Of a stretch of 64,000 nt of DNA, positions 22,025 to 32,824 are shown piece by piece; position 1 is the stretch's first letter; each line of letters opens with the position of its first letter. Source of the stretch: Chionoecetes opilio (lineage: Eukaryota; Arthropoda; Malacostraca; Decapoda; Majidae). The stretch spans positions 1 through 64,000 of the forward strand of contig JACEEZ010004889.1 in NCBI GenBank assembly GCA_016584305.1. Direction: 5' to 3'. The position numbers and the translations under genes were made by a program. Under the pieces are notes generated by a model, which saw nothing but the letters and a program-made list of their open reading frames with translations, had not been told where the DNA came from and made no database searches.

Positions 22025-22858
22025 TGTTTAACTCACTATGAAGCTATCGGGTCCAGGACTACATACAGGGTAACAATAAACACATGGTAAACACTTTAAC
22101 TAGTTTATTTACAACTAATCTACACACAGCAAAATAGCACCCCCAGCACAAGATTCATCCACTCAATCACGCCCTAAATATCTTCCCTACATACGCCTAC
22201 GATAACCTACTGTCTGGTATCTGACTGGGGAATAGATATAAGGGGTTATGGATTATCTCACGCTTTTACCGAGGAACCTGTGGCCTTGTCCTCGTCGCGG
22301 TGTACACACGTGGTCGCCAGTCTCCACGCACTCCTCTTCCCAGCTCACGTCTGCCCCAACCAAACCCTCCTTCTCCTCGCGGTATGGCTTGCCCTGCGTC
22401 TGCTAGCAGGAATCAAGTACCAGACACGTGGGGAACTGGAAGGAGGTGGCAAGAGGTCCAGAAGACGTCCTCGGCTGGGGGAGTTGTAGTCGTGGCCGTG
22501 ACCTGCAACAGAAATGGGCTGAGGCAGGTCGCCCTGCCTCGACCTAGCTGCTCCAAGATGGCGGCCGGTGGCGAGTTGCCACTTCGGCTCATCAACATAT
22601 TTTCTATACCCTTTTCTTATTACGCATGCCTGATTTTTTATCAGCCACCACATGTAATTTACTCAGGGTGCTAACGCTAGCGCACCCCGCTACTCGTGGG
22701 GAGGCAGTTGAGCCTAAAATTCCTCCCACAAACTGGAATCCTTTCCCGCCACCAGAAAAACATTAACTGGCATCCGCCAGCGGGGACAACAGCCTGGCGC
22801 CAAGCGCAAATATGGGGACTTGAATGCCTATAAAATGTCTAGCCATTACATTCGCCCC
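22025..22858 (-). mobile_element. Possible LTR with polypurine tract, minus strand
   Basis: On the minus strand a purine-rich AGGTGGGGCGAA (22858-22847) is followed at once by TGTAATGG (22846 down). The 822-bp stretch ends GAGTTAAACA at 22025, giving TG...CA ends. It contains a TGTAAATAAACTAG poly(A)-signal-like word at about 22110 followed by TGTTTATTGTT, as expected for an R/U5 region. No second copy is visible, so the outer limit is uncertain. The AAGATGGCGGC at 22555 on the plus strand could alternatively mark a host 5' end. Confidence 0.4.
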
Positions 22859-22879
22859 ACCTAGATAAAATTCTTTCCT

Positions 22880-25800
22880 CAGAGGCCGGGGGCGCGGTAA
22901 TCGCGCCCCCGACCCGGTTTTGCCGGGGGGCCCGACCATGCAAACCCCTCCTATGCTGACGCAGGGGAGGGGTCTGCCTATGACGAGTGCGGGGCAAAGC
23001 CCTCGGGAATCCCGCACTCTAAATCAAGTGGTAGGGCCCCCTAGCCCAACTTTTTCTTATGGGGGTGGCCGGGGCGGTGCAGAGGCGGCGCCTGCCTGTC
23101 GAATCACTCCTGGGATCAACCTGCGGGGGGTTCTTCGTGTGGGCTCGGGGAAACGTTCTGAGCCTCTCAGACGATCATCGACTCCCTCTCCTATCGGGCG
23201 AGCTCAGTAGGCTGAGGGTGGATATAGTGGGACTCTCTGAGACGAGGAGGCCTGGCGTGGCGAGACTAGCAGTGGGGGTTACCCCTACACGGGTTTCCGG
23301 CATGAGCAATGGTCACCGTGTACGGGAGTAGCTATAGGCATCTCCAGCAAACTGCAGCCATCAGTTGTTGAGGTTACTCCGGGTTTTGATGAGCGTATAA
23401 TGCGGGTGAGGATGAAACACACTCGGGGTTTTCATGTCTCTTGTTGCAGTGTACGCTCCTACCGAGATGCGTAAAACTGAAGAGAAGGAGATGTTCTACG
23501 CCAAACTCGACTCTGTATTAGACCAGTGTCCTCCTCGGGACACACTCATTGTCTTGGGCAAACTTCAATGCTACTACGGGCACTGTGAGAGATGGCTACG
23601 AGTTGTGTTTGGTCCCCATGGCTCCGTACCCAGAAACAAAAACAGTTCTCTGCTTCTGAACTTTGCAAGGTCCAGAAGGTTGAGAATTGCAGGTTCTTGG
23701 TATCAGGAGACCAGAGCTGCACCGCTGGACATGGTATAGTAATGCCGGAGGGGTAGCTAAGGAGATCGACCACATCCTCGTTAGTACTCGTTGGAGGATC
23801 CTCCAGAACTGCAGGGTTTACCGGAGTGCTGAGTTCTTTGGAACAGATCACAGACTTGTTGTTGCTACACTTAAGCTTCATGTCAAGTCCAGGGGAATCT
23901 CAAGAGGAAAACCATACTGTGTTTCATTTTGGGAAAACTGAAGGACTTGAAATGTGCTCATGATATGCGGTGGCAGTCTCAAATCGGTTTGATGTGCTCG
24001 GTGCTCTCGGGAACCCTGTAGAACTGTGGGATACCTTCAAACGTAAAAACTCTACAGGTGCCAAGGAGTGTATTGGGGAGCCCCCGAGGTCAAGGCGTGG
24101 TTTTGTTCTGACGGAACGCTGGAGAAAATCGAGAAGAGTCGCGCTGCCAGGCTGGCTGGGAACCGGGACCAGCAAAAGGCTCTGTCACGCCGGGGCTAGA
24201 ACCCTCCTGAGGGGAGACAAGGAGAGGTATGTCAGGAGTCTCGCTAGGATGTCGAGGGTCATTTTAAAAGCTAATGACCTCCGACCGCCTACCGAGCCCT
24301 GAAGAAGCTCCGTTTTCCCAAATCTCCTTCTCGGGCGAAATGCTATTCGAACAGCAGATGGGCGCCTCGTGTCGGACATGGATGGCAGATGGCTCGTTGG
24401 CTGAGTACTTTGGCAGTTGTTACGGTGGACCCCCCAACTGAGCAGCTTCACACCACTGGGTTACAGGCAGTGGATGCCGATCCTCCCATTGACGAAACCG
24501 CACCCCCTCTTGACGAAGTCAGGAGGCTGTGGCAAAATTGAAGGGTGGAAAGGCAGCTGGTGTTTGTAATATCAGTTTGGGAGCTCCTCAAATGGGGGTG
24601 AGGCATGATCCGCGGGTTGCATGCTGTCCTGACTGCCGTGTGGCAATCAGGTACCATTCCTCCTGACTGGAAAAGGGGGCTGGTTCGTCCCTATCTGGAA
24701 AGGGAAAGGGGACCCTCAGGACTGCAACAATTACCGCGGTATTTCACTGCTCAGCGTACCAGGCAAGGTGCTTGCCCATCTATTGCTGACACGAATTCGC
24801 AGTCATCTGGTGAAGCATCAGAGACCTCAGCAGTCTGGGTTCACGCCTGGTAAGTCAACAACGGACCGTATCCTAGCGCTTCGTGTCCTGTGGAACGCCG
24901 ACGTGAGTTTCGACAGGGGGTGCTTGCAGCCTATGTTGATCTCAAGAAGGCGTTTGACTCAGTGCATCGTGAGTCACTCTGGGGTCTTCTGCGACTTCGA
25001 GGGATTCCTGCAAGGACTATTGGTTTGATAACTGGTCTGTATTCTGGGACTGGAGTGCTGTGAAGTGTGGGGGAGGTGTATCCAGCTTCTTTCCTGTGAA
25101 TACAGGAGTGAGGCAGGGGTGCGTCCTTGCCCCATCACTTTTCAACGCTTGTTGGACTGGGTATTGACAAGGTTGTAGATCAAAGTGATTGTGGAGCATC
25201 CGTCGGCAAAAACCAAGATCACTGATCTTGTTTTTGCCGATGATGCAGTAATCTTTGCTGGTCGCTGGAGGTCCTGGTGATGGCCTTTTCGAGGCGCGCA
25301 AAGAGGAGGCAAAGCCTTTTGGGGCTTGAGGTCTCCTGGGTCAAGACCAAGGTCCAGGTATTTTGGGGACTTACTAGATGAAGCAGTACAGTCTGTTCAT
25401 GCGTGTGGCGAGGACATTGAGATCTTGGAAAGTTTTACATACCTTGGTAGCGCAGTCCATAATGACGGCGGGTCACGTCAAGAAGTCTTACGACGGATTG
25501 GCATAGCCCACGGTGTTATGGACTCGCTCAGCGGGAGTATTTGGCGGGTTTTCGGTACCTGTGCAGGAGGGCAAAGATCCGGATCTTTAAGTCGCTTGTG
25601 ATCCCTGTCTTACTCTATGGTTGTGAGACATGGACACTAAATAGTGACTTTAAGAGACGAAACAATGCCTTTGGTAATAAGTGTCTTCGCAGAATCATGG
25701 GTATCGTGGGATGATTACGTGTCAAATCAGCGATTGCACCGTGAGACTGATCGAGGCCTATTACCTGCATATCCCCTCAGCGCCAACTTCGGTATATGGG

Positions 25801-26058
25801 CATGTGGCACGCTACCCTGAAACCGATCCTTCCCATCGGGTTGTATCTGTAAGAGACAATCCGGCGTGGAGGAGACCAAGGGGCGCCCACAAGGCACGTG
25901 GCTGGGGCAAGTTGATGTTTCTTGTCGAGAGCTGCTTGGTATGGGAAAGGAGCCTGCATGGGAACTCGCGCGTGGTGACCCCCGGGAGTGGCGTCGTAGG
26001 GTGGGCGAGGCGACGCGCCCCCCGGCGTATGCCCCCAATGATTGATTGATTGATTGAA
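22880..26058 (+). pseudogene. Near-complete RTE-type LINE, frameshifted
   Basis: A single element covers the order endonuclease, reverse transcriptase, C-terminal domain and 3' tail. The endonuclease shows LRVDIVGLSETRRPG (about 23210-23260), SLVAVYAPTE (23435-23465) and TDHRLVVATLKLH (about 23845-23880). An insertion near 23557 converts the expected GDFNA motif to GKLQC in the written frame. RT follows: YVDLKKAFDSVH split by a shift near 24930-24970, GVRQGCVLAPSLFNA near 25105-25150, and FADDAVIFA near 25235-25258. The tail includes DLLDEAVQSVHACGEDIEIL, LYGCETWTLNSD and GHVARYPETDPSHRVVSV. The element ends in (ATTG)n at 26037-26056, and short tandem repeats at the 3' end are an RTE hallmark. 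At least eight indels break the frame. Confidence 0.8.
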
Positions 26059-26060
26059 CA

Positions 26061-26503
26061 TGTTATAGCATCATGCAGGTTAAATGTAAATTATCTAATT
26101 CATTGGATCCGACCTAAATAAGGCAGTCACACATCCAGGCACTCTGTGGTGTGTGTACTTTAAACCGTTTACAGGGGTTTTGCTTGTAACCAATGAGCGG
26201 AAAAAACCCCGCATGTACGTTAAGTTCAAAGTCTAGGGGATAAAAACTCCACAGTTTCTAGCAAACCCTGTAACGGACCCAAACTGGACGTCAAGACGCG
26301 TCACATTTAATTACCAACAAGTGTTATGTGGCGTAGGGTATGTATACATAGTGTAGGTGGTACAGGTGAATGTAACATGGTACGTATATAAAGTGTTACA
26401 AAAATTCAATCCTGTCTACCTGCCTATGATTTCCTAAATACATGCACCAGTGCCATGCTAGGGAGGTATTAGTGGATCATGCAATTGTTAATCCAGTCTA
26501 ACA
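26061..26503 (-). mobile_element. Candidate 443-bp gypsy LTR
   Basis: On the minus strand the segment begins TGTTAGACTGG, directly after CACGGCGGCA, and ends GATGCTATAACA, so the ends are TGTTA and TAACA. It lies 187 bp downstream of the gypsy-derived frame at 26691. The RTE tail abuts its outer end. A GGML-like coding word just before the LTR is common at gypsy pol ends. Only one LTR is visible, so the call rests on ends plus position. Confidence 0.45.
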
Positions 26504-26690
26504 TGCCGCCGTGGAGGATCCCCTAGGGTGGCCTCAGGTGGACACTGCCCTGGAGTCCTCTCCCTAACTCTAACTCCGAGTCGGCTCCTCAGCCACTAAT
26601 CTCGGTTTGGGAAGAAAATGACAACTGCATGTTTCTTCAAACGAGACGATATAGCCTCTCCTAACTCTGAGGGGAGTGGGCTCTTATTCC
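26504..26690. other. Non-coding spacer between gypsy frame and LTR
   Basis: Read on the minus strand, it has stops in the frame of the upstream gene and then a short frame ending GILHGGML next to the LTR. It is probably a remnant of the original pol 3' end. Confidence 0.35.
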
Positions 26691-27779
26691 CTACAAACAC
26701 CCCATCTGTTCCTCATTGTACTCGTGAAGTTCATACAGCTCTATGTCGCTGTCGTTCGTGTTTTGACACACTTCGCAGGAATGCACCCATCTGCTCAAAT
26801 CATGGTCCATGCCTGGCCAATAAAATTTCTCGGCGATACGTTTCCACGTTTTCTTCCTGCTCGAGTGGGCACCTGTGGCATCGCAGTGATTTAACTCGAA
26901 TACTGCATAGCGATATTTCTCAGGCACGACGAATTGAAATCTCTCGTGGCCTCGGGGAGTTATGAACTCGCGGTATAATTTCCCATCTCGCTTTACGAAG
27001 CTCGTATAATTACCGCGCACTGTTCTGATCGTTCCTTCGCAGTAATGCCGTCGCACGTTCTCGAGTGAAGGATCTGTCTCTACCTCCCTCCTGACGGCCT
27101 CGCTGTTCTCAAAGTCAGCGGAAGAATACATATTTACCTCATCCCCGAACTTTGCTTCGTGCATGACGGCCGTTGCCATTACCTGACGAACTACCTTTCT
27201 CCGTGGAATATCGTCCCGCGGCCTTTTGTGGCTCGGCGAATCACGATATACAGGTTTCGGTGCAGTATACTGGGGCTCCTTGTGAACGGCCGCAGCATTT
27301 TTGTGCCGTCGGGTATTACTCGCTTCGAGATTTACTCCACGGCCTCCAGTTTCCCTTTGTGCTGGCCTATAGCTTGCCTGAAAGCGACGATGGTTTACAA
27401 CTGGGGCACTATATGTAAGCTCAGTCTTACGGGCTGGCGTCGCCGTATCTCGTCGTGGCGAGCTATCGTCTTCCCATGGCGTATCTGCAGCCTCGACCCA
27501 AACTACGTTCGGTGGCTCAGCTTTTTCCTCATATGCCTCAAAATATGCATCGGCGACTCTACTCATTTCAGGCAACTGATTGACCCGATCAATTTTCAAC
27601 CTCGCGATTAGCGGTTCCGGGCATGACTTTAAGAATTGAGCGCGCAGAATTAAATCGTTGATGCCCTCGACAGTCTCCTCAGCTCCATCACTTTCGCGCC
27701 AGTCTCGAAAATTCCCGACGATTCTCACGGCAAACTGTGAAACAGTTTCGTTCTCTTGCAGCTGAGCTTCAAAATACTT
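26691..27779 (-). CDS. Gypsy-derived gag plus integrase zinc-binding frame
   Basis: An uninterrupted frame of about 360 codons reads minus from the junction with a LINE tail at 27780; the extra 21 N-terminal codons up to 27842 belong to the LINE. The first 130 residues resemble a retrotransposon gag (FEAQLQENETVSQFAVRIV, then a helical SCPEPLIARLKIDRV stretch). A basic, Pro/Arg-rich middle has no CCHC knuckle. The C-terminal third is gypsy pol: DGKLYREFITPRGHERFQFV, then an HHCC integrase zinc-binding module with LNHCDATGAH and CEVCQ around KFYWPGM. Protease, reverse transcriptase, RNase H and the integrase catalytic core are absent. The frame ends in an acidic tail and a stop at 26691. The true start is lost under the LINE insertion. 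It is probably a deletion derivative of a gypsy element; co-option is possible but unproven. Confidence 0.65.
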   Translation of the reverse strand, partial: KYFEAQLQENETVSQFAVRIVGNFRDWRESDGAEETVEGINDLILRAQFLKSCPEPLIARLKIDRVNQLPEMSRVADAYFEAYEEKAEPPNVVWVEAADTPWEDDSSPRRDTATPARKTELTYSAPVVNHRRFQASYRPAQRETGGRGVNLEASNTRRHKNAAAVHKEPQYTAPKPVYRDSPSHKRPRDDIPRRKVVRQVMATAVMHEAKFGDEVNMYSSADFENSEAVRREVETDPSLENVRRHYCEGTIRTVRGNYTSFVKRDGKLYREFITPRGHERFQFVVPEKYRYAVFELNHCDATGAHSSRKKTWKRIAEKFYWPGMDHDLSRWVHSCEVCQNTNDSDIELYELHEYNEEQMGCL

Positions 27780-29063
27780 TTTTTTTTTTTTTTTTACATC
27801 ACAAGGAACTGGCCAAGGGCACAACAAAAATGGGTAACACAAAGCCCGCTTAGTTGCCAGTCCCTATAAAGAAGATAGTAAGATAATAAAATAAAAACAG
27901 AGGGGTAGGCCAATTTAGTTCGGGAGGTGTCTTGTTACTCTTCTTTTGAAAAGATTTAAGTCATAGGAAAGTGGAAAAATAGAAACAGGAAGAGAGTTCC
28001 AGAGTTTACCAGTGAAATGGATGAAAGTGTAAAGATACTGATTAACTCTTGCATTAGGAAGATGGACAGAATAGGGATGAGAATGAGTAGAAAGTCTTGT
28101 GCAGCGAGGCCGCGGGAGGGGGGGGAGGCATGCAGTTAGCAAGTTCAGAAGAGCAGTGAGCATGAAAATAACGGTAGAAGAGAGCAATAGTATCAACATT
28201 GCGGCGGTGATATAAAGATTGAAGACAGTCAGTCAGAGGAGAGGAGTTGATGAGATGAAAAACTTTTGACTCAACCCTGTTTAGGAGAGCTGTATGAGTG
28301 GATCTTCCCCAAACATGTGAGACATACTCCATACATAGGCGGATAAGGCCCCTGTAGAGCGCAAGCAATTGGGAGGGAGAAAAAAAGGACGCAGACGCCA
28401 CAGGACACCTAACTTCCTAGAAGCTGTTTTAGCAAGAGATGAGATGTGAGATTTCCAGTTCAGATTTTTAGTAAAGGATAGTCCTAGAATGTTCATTGTA
28501 GAAGAAGGAGACAGTTGAGTGTCATTGAAGAAGAGGGGATAGTTATCTGGAAGGTTTTGTCGAGTAGATAGGTGAAGAAATTGGGTTTTTGAGGCATTGA
28601 ACAAAACAAGGTTTGCTTTGCCCCAATCAGAAATTATAGGAAGATCAGAAGTTAGGCGCTCGGTGGCATCTCTCCGTGAATTACTTAGTTCCTGTTGAGT
28701 TGGACGTCTAATAAACGACGTTGAAAAATACAGGGTAGAATCATCAGCGTAGGAGTGGATAGGGCTTTGAGTTAGACTTAGAAGATCATTAATGAATAAT
28801 AGAAAGAGAGTGGGTGATACGACAGAACCCTGGGGAACACCACTATTGATAGGTTTAGGAGAAGAACAATGTCCGTCTACAGTAGCTGCAATAGAACGGT
28901 TTGAAAGGAAACTTAAGATGAAGGTACAGAGAGAAGGATGGTTGTGATCGGAGGAACCCAACGGAGAGAATAGTTTTACAGAGTAAGCAGAAGGGTTAGT
29001 AGTTAGGAAAAGATCAAGAATGTTGGGCGTGTCTCCAAGGCGGTCAGGAATACGGGTAGGGTG
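27780..29063 (-). pseudogene. LINE with YADD reverse transcriptase, internally deleted
   Basis: The 3' A-tail is the T-run at 27778-27795, so the element reads minus. From its 5' side, the end of an endonuclease is seen ([15 protein letters not shown] near 29020-28990, then GSSDHN at 28956-28940). This runs straight into reverse transcriptase [38 protein letters not shown] (near 28840-28780) and [10 protein letters not shown] (near 28755-28725). The RT fingers between endonuclease and palm are missing, so a deletion fused the two in frame. After a frame change near 28300, [17 protein letters not shown] and the C-terminal FTGKLWNSLPVSIFPLSYD follow. This is a Jockey/I-group type LINE; I cannot place it more finely. 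Fragments of the same family lie at 21606, 40623 and 46229. Confidence 0.8.
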
Positions 29064-29103
29064 GAATTATTTATTTATTTATTAATTAATTTATTTATTT
29101 ACG

Positions 29104-29151
<48 letters not shown>

Positions 29152-29152
29152 T
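29064..29152. repeat. (TTTA)n then (ACTT)n microsatellite
   Basis: Tetranucleotide runs at the 5' junction of the LINE. Confidence 0.85.
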
Positions 29153-29334
29153 GAAAACTGTGGTGTCCCCCATATTTACCTGTGCCCCTCCGAGTGCCCC
29201 CCCCCCACCCCCCGTTTTTACGGTTTACAGTAATCTCGTCTACCAGATCTCTCGTCACCATCAGCGAGATTTCCAGCTTTTCACGTTGTCGAATGTTCCT
29301 ATTTTCTACGGCTCAGTATGAATATCTAATAAAA

Positions 29335-29412
29335 ATTTACCTGTTTCTTTATACCTAACCTAACCTCACATGACCGTAACCTAACCTAACGGTAACCCAA
29401 CCTAACCGTTAC
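29335..29412. repeat. TTAGG-like (CCTAA) short tract
   Basis: ACCTAACCTAACC words interrupted by GTAACC match the arthropod telomere motif in reverse. The tract is short and interstitial. Confidence 0.6.
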
Positions 29413-29509
29413 CGTTGGCGAGAGTTCCCGGTTTGTGTCGGGATGAGAAATTCGATAGACGAGACTACCAGGCACCGTTTTGACCTCCCTTTCTCCGCCA
29501 CTGTTGTTA

Positions 29510-29582
29510 CCCATTGCATTTCTCCGTTTTCTCTTATGTCTGTATAAGAGAAATAGAAAACGGGTTAGAAAAATGCAATTAC
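29510..29582. repeat. Imperfect hairpin
   Basis: CATTGCATTTCTCCGTTTTC pairs with GAAAACGGGTTAGAAAAATG across a loop around 29545, with a TCTCTTA/TAAGAGA inner pair. No coding content. Confidence 0.6.
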
Positions 29583-30074
29583 ATGATTATTGAATAAATT
29601 TATTTACCTACTAAGCTGGTAAACATAGACTTCCACGTTAATTTTGGAATTCAGCAATGCCTTCATACGTCTGCAAATGGCATGTTCTACTCGCTTAAAA
29701 GAGGTGGTGGCAAAATATAGCATGAAATACGTGACACAGAGGAAAGAAGAGGAGTAGGTAGGGTGGGTAGGACAATACTAAACGTAAATTCTCTTGTATG
29801 ATGAGATCTACCGTGAATCTACGGAGTGCAGTGTTTATGAGTCGCATGAGTGTGGTAGCAGACGTAAGGGTTTGAAGAAATTGTTTTTATTGAATTATTT
29901 TGACCAAGGCGATTTTTTTCTCTATTTTATTCTCTCTCTCTTAGGTTAAGATTGGAGTTTAAAATATATACATATGTGATTTTTGCAGTGTGTGGCTACT
30001 TATTGACTAGTTTCCCTATGACTTTGAATTCTTGGGATGCATTTGAAAAAGAAAATACGAGTGATTAGTGATTT
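29583..30074. other. No recognised feature
   Basis: AT-rich sequence. No domain or repeat was recognised. Confidence 0.3.
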
Positions 30075-30109
30075 TCTCTCTCTCTCCTCTCTCTCCCTCT
30101 CCCTCTCTC

Positions 30110-30204
<95 letters not shown>
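30075..30204. repeat. (CT)n microsatellite
   Basis: Long CT run with a few CCC and TTT interruptions. Confidence 0.95.
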
Positions 30205-30207
<3 letters not shown>

Positions 30208-30351
30208 GAAAAGGCTAAGCAACGAAAAACAAAAACATCTCCTTCCTTTCGTATTCCTTTATTTTTACTTTTATATCGTTATATTCCCCGTCTCCCTATG
30301 AAGACTAAGAACCAGAGGAGGCAAGAAAACAGAGAATTATAAGGGAAACTA

Positions 30352-30440
30352 GCCGTAAAGCCGCCCTCCGGGCGGACTTTTTGGCTAGCTCCTGCGGAGG
30401 GCTATTGGTGGGCCTTCGGCCCACCAATTCCGGCCCACCA
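30352..30440. repeat. GC-rich double hairpin
   Basis: GCCGCCCTCCGGGCGG and GGTGGGCCTTCGGCCCACC are two adjacent perfect hairpins with short loops in otherwise AT-rich DNA. They lie just before the MITE fragment. They could be the end of an unknown mobile element. Confidence 0.5.
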
Positions 30441-30445
30441 CCAAA

Positions 30446-30516
30446 CACAGACTCTCCAGATAGCCCCTTCTAGCTTTCCTGAAATCATGGATGTAGAAAT
30501 GTATGTATTAACGCCA
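30446..30516. mobile_element. Fragment of the 474-bp MITE (copy 3)
   Basis: CACAGACTCTCCAGATAGCC through ATTAACGCCA matches about 15207-15283 of copy 1. The TIR is missing. Confidence 0.8.
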
Positions 30517-30519
30517 ACC

Positions 30520-30755
30520 TATTCACATCACCCCCAACCCATTCACTCACCCATTACCCCCCACCCATTCACTCACCCATTACCCCCCACCCATTCACTC
30601 ACCCATTATCCATCACCACACCCATTCACTCACCCATTACCCCCCCCCCCCATCTATTCCCTCACCCATCACCCATCACCCCCCCATCACCCCACAGCCA
30701 TTACCCATCACCCCACCCATTCACTCACCCATTACCCATCACCCTACATCAAGGT
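30520..30755. repeat. C-rich minisatellite, unit about 26 bp
   Basis: Units of CCCATTCACTCACCCATTAC plus a C-run are repeated about nine times with drift. Confidence 0.8.
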
Positions 30756-30929
30756 TTCCTCAATTCTCGCAACCCACTTTTTTTCACAATTCTCGCTAAT
30801 AGGCTGCTAAAAAAAAAAAAAAAATGATCGGATCATCTCATAAATGGGCTTAAAACCTTCCCCTGCTCGAGCCGGTTCCAAAACTGTGCCATATGAGGAG
30901 ATTCCGCCACAGGGGGCGGCACCTGGAGC

Positions 30930-30931
<2 letters not shown>

Positions 30932-31019
<88 letters not shown>
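30932..31019. repeat. (CA)n microsatellite
   Basis: Near-pure CA run with one CATA interruption. Confidence 0.95.
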
Positions 31020-31021
<2 letters not shown>

Positions 31022-31142
31022 TCGCTTATATTATTATACATGAATAAACACACGATAGTCTCATCTCATTATTCAGAAGTGTAGGAGGGAATAAATTATG
31101 TCATTTAAATTGTATAAGATTCGAAGACAGAATGATGTAGAA

Positions 31143-32182
31143 CAGTGTACTTCAACCTTTTTTGATGTCGTCCACCCCTAGTAGTGATTTGGTAAGAGCT
31201 GTCCACCACAATTTTGTTCTCTTTGAAATCTCAGGGCTCTGACATTTAAAATTAACTATATCATTCTACAAAATATATAGGTAGGAAAAGGCAGCTTCAC
31301 TCTCATTTTATGTGTAGTTTACATATTCTTCTGTGTAATAACACATGCAGTCTAATACTATAAATATACAATGAAAAATTAAACATACCTTCGGAATTAA
31401 AAAAAAAACTCAGTGGCTTGGCTGCTGTTGCAATTTGTTGCAATATCAGCTTAAATCGAGGCATCAGACAATTTTAAAGTGCAACCCGCTTAAGAGGATC
31501 CAAATTCAGAATGGCATTCCTTTTCTATGCCTTGATTAAAACTAAGCTTTGCTGACAGACATGATGTTGGCATCTGCACAAATATGGCTGTTGCCTTCTC
31601 AGCTTATTCCTTGTAGTCCTGACTATCAAGCAGGACAACCCAGCAATGCAATGCATAGGATGGCCAAATGTTTGGAAAGCCGCGTTTTAAGAATAATCCA
31701 CTGGAAGCTCCAATAAGGCATCAGAATGATCAGTTCCATCATCTGAGAATGGATGAAGCTTCCACATGTTGGAGGTCTGAGGTGTCTTGGATATAGAGGT
31801 CAAGGCTTTCCTGCGTTAAAGTCAGGTGTCTGGTAACTCAGGGGGACATTCGTACCTCAAGTGTCTGCTCTGCTGCTCTGCATACTATGTACCCAGCCAC
31901 TGTCTCTCATATAGGTATCAAGGACTTCAAAATCAGAACAACTCTTTTCTACATTGCTTTTAATTTTTTTCACCTTCTGTTTGAATCCATGTATTTTCCC
32001 TATACTTGTAAAAATATCCCCACCTCTACCTAGTTTTATACCATAGATTTATTTTCCCTTATATATACCGACACGTGGGCATGATTTCGTCCACCCATCT
32101 GTCCACCCTAAGACAGCCGTCCACCCCTCACTCAGTCTCGTCCACCTTTAGGTGGACCGTCCACCCAGGTTGAATAGCACTG
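31143..32182. mobile_element. 1,040-bp hAT-like DNA element with exact 8-bp TSD
   Basis: The left end is CAGTGTACTTCAACC. The right end reverse-complemented is CAGTGCTATTCAACC, and both continue into GTCCACC-rich subterminal repeats. The 8 bases ATGTAGAA occur immediately outside each end (31135-31142 and 32183-32190). An 8-bp duplication with CAGTG ends fits the hAT superfamily. No open transposase frame is visible, so it is non-autonomous or decayed. Confidence 0.85.
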
Positions 32183-32311
32183 ATGTAGAAGAAGGAAGAC
32201 ATGAATGATAAAAGGGAATAAAAAGGGAAGAAGAAAGTAAGAAAAATAAATGGATTAATGTTGGAGAGCATGTCATGTAAGAACTGGAGAAAAAAAAGCA
32301 TCGTACCTATG

Positions 32312-32438
<127 letters not shown>

Positions 32439-32639
32439 TTTACTCCTATTGGTGAGGCTCTACTGAGGTTCAGAACTAGAGTCAGGAGAGGTGAGTCAAT
32501 CAGAATATTCAGTGAGTAGCGGAGAAACATGAATCACACAAGACATGGTGCATAAATAAATAGTTGGTAAAACTGCACAACAACAACTCCAACCCGTTGT
32601 ACTTAAAATCTTCCCCTCTACAGTATACCAACAAACTTG

Positions 32640-32790
32640 GGGTGGTGGTTGCCGAATGGTTAACGTCCTGGAATGGTGACCTCGCTGTCCCGAGTTCGAA
32701 TCCTGCCGGAGGCAACTCTTTCGATCTTTTTTAATGCAGTCGACAAGAGCAGGTGAGCAGAGGGTCCCGAGTTCAATTCCTACCAAGTAG
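32640..32790 (+). mobile_element. tRNA-like SINE head
   Basis: Box A-like TTGCCGAATGGTTAACG at about 32648 and box B-like CGAGTTCGAATCC at 32692-32704 are spaced as in a tRNA. A second partial box B (CCGAGTTCAATTCC) follows at 32767-32780. The anticodon arm is not well formed. It is probably a SINE piece next to the Jockey-like LINE. Confidence 0.5.
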
Positions 32791-32824
32791 CAACTGTCCT
32801 TTCATATACATGTAAAGGGACAAC

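Noticed and set aside
22300..22674. Plus-strand 124-codon frame
   Set aside because: It overlaps the LTR-like segment, has no domain, and competes with other frames of similar length. The AAGATGGCGGC at 22555 was considered as a host start, but the frame after it is short.
26618..27611. Plus-strand frames of 115 and 150 codons
   Set aside because: They are antisense shadows of the gypsy-derived minus frame, which has recognisable gag and integrase motifs.
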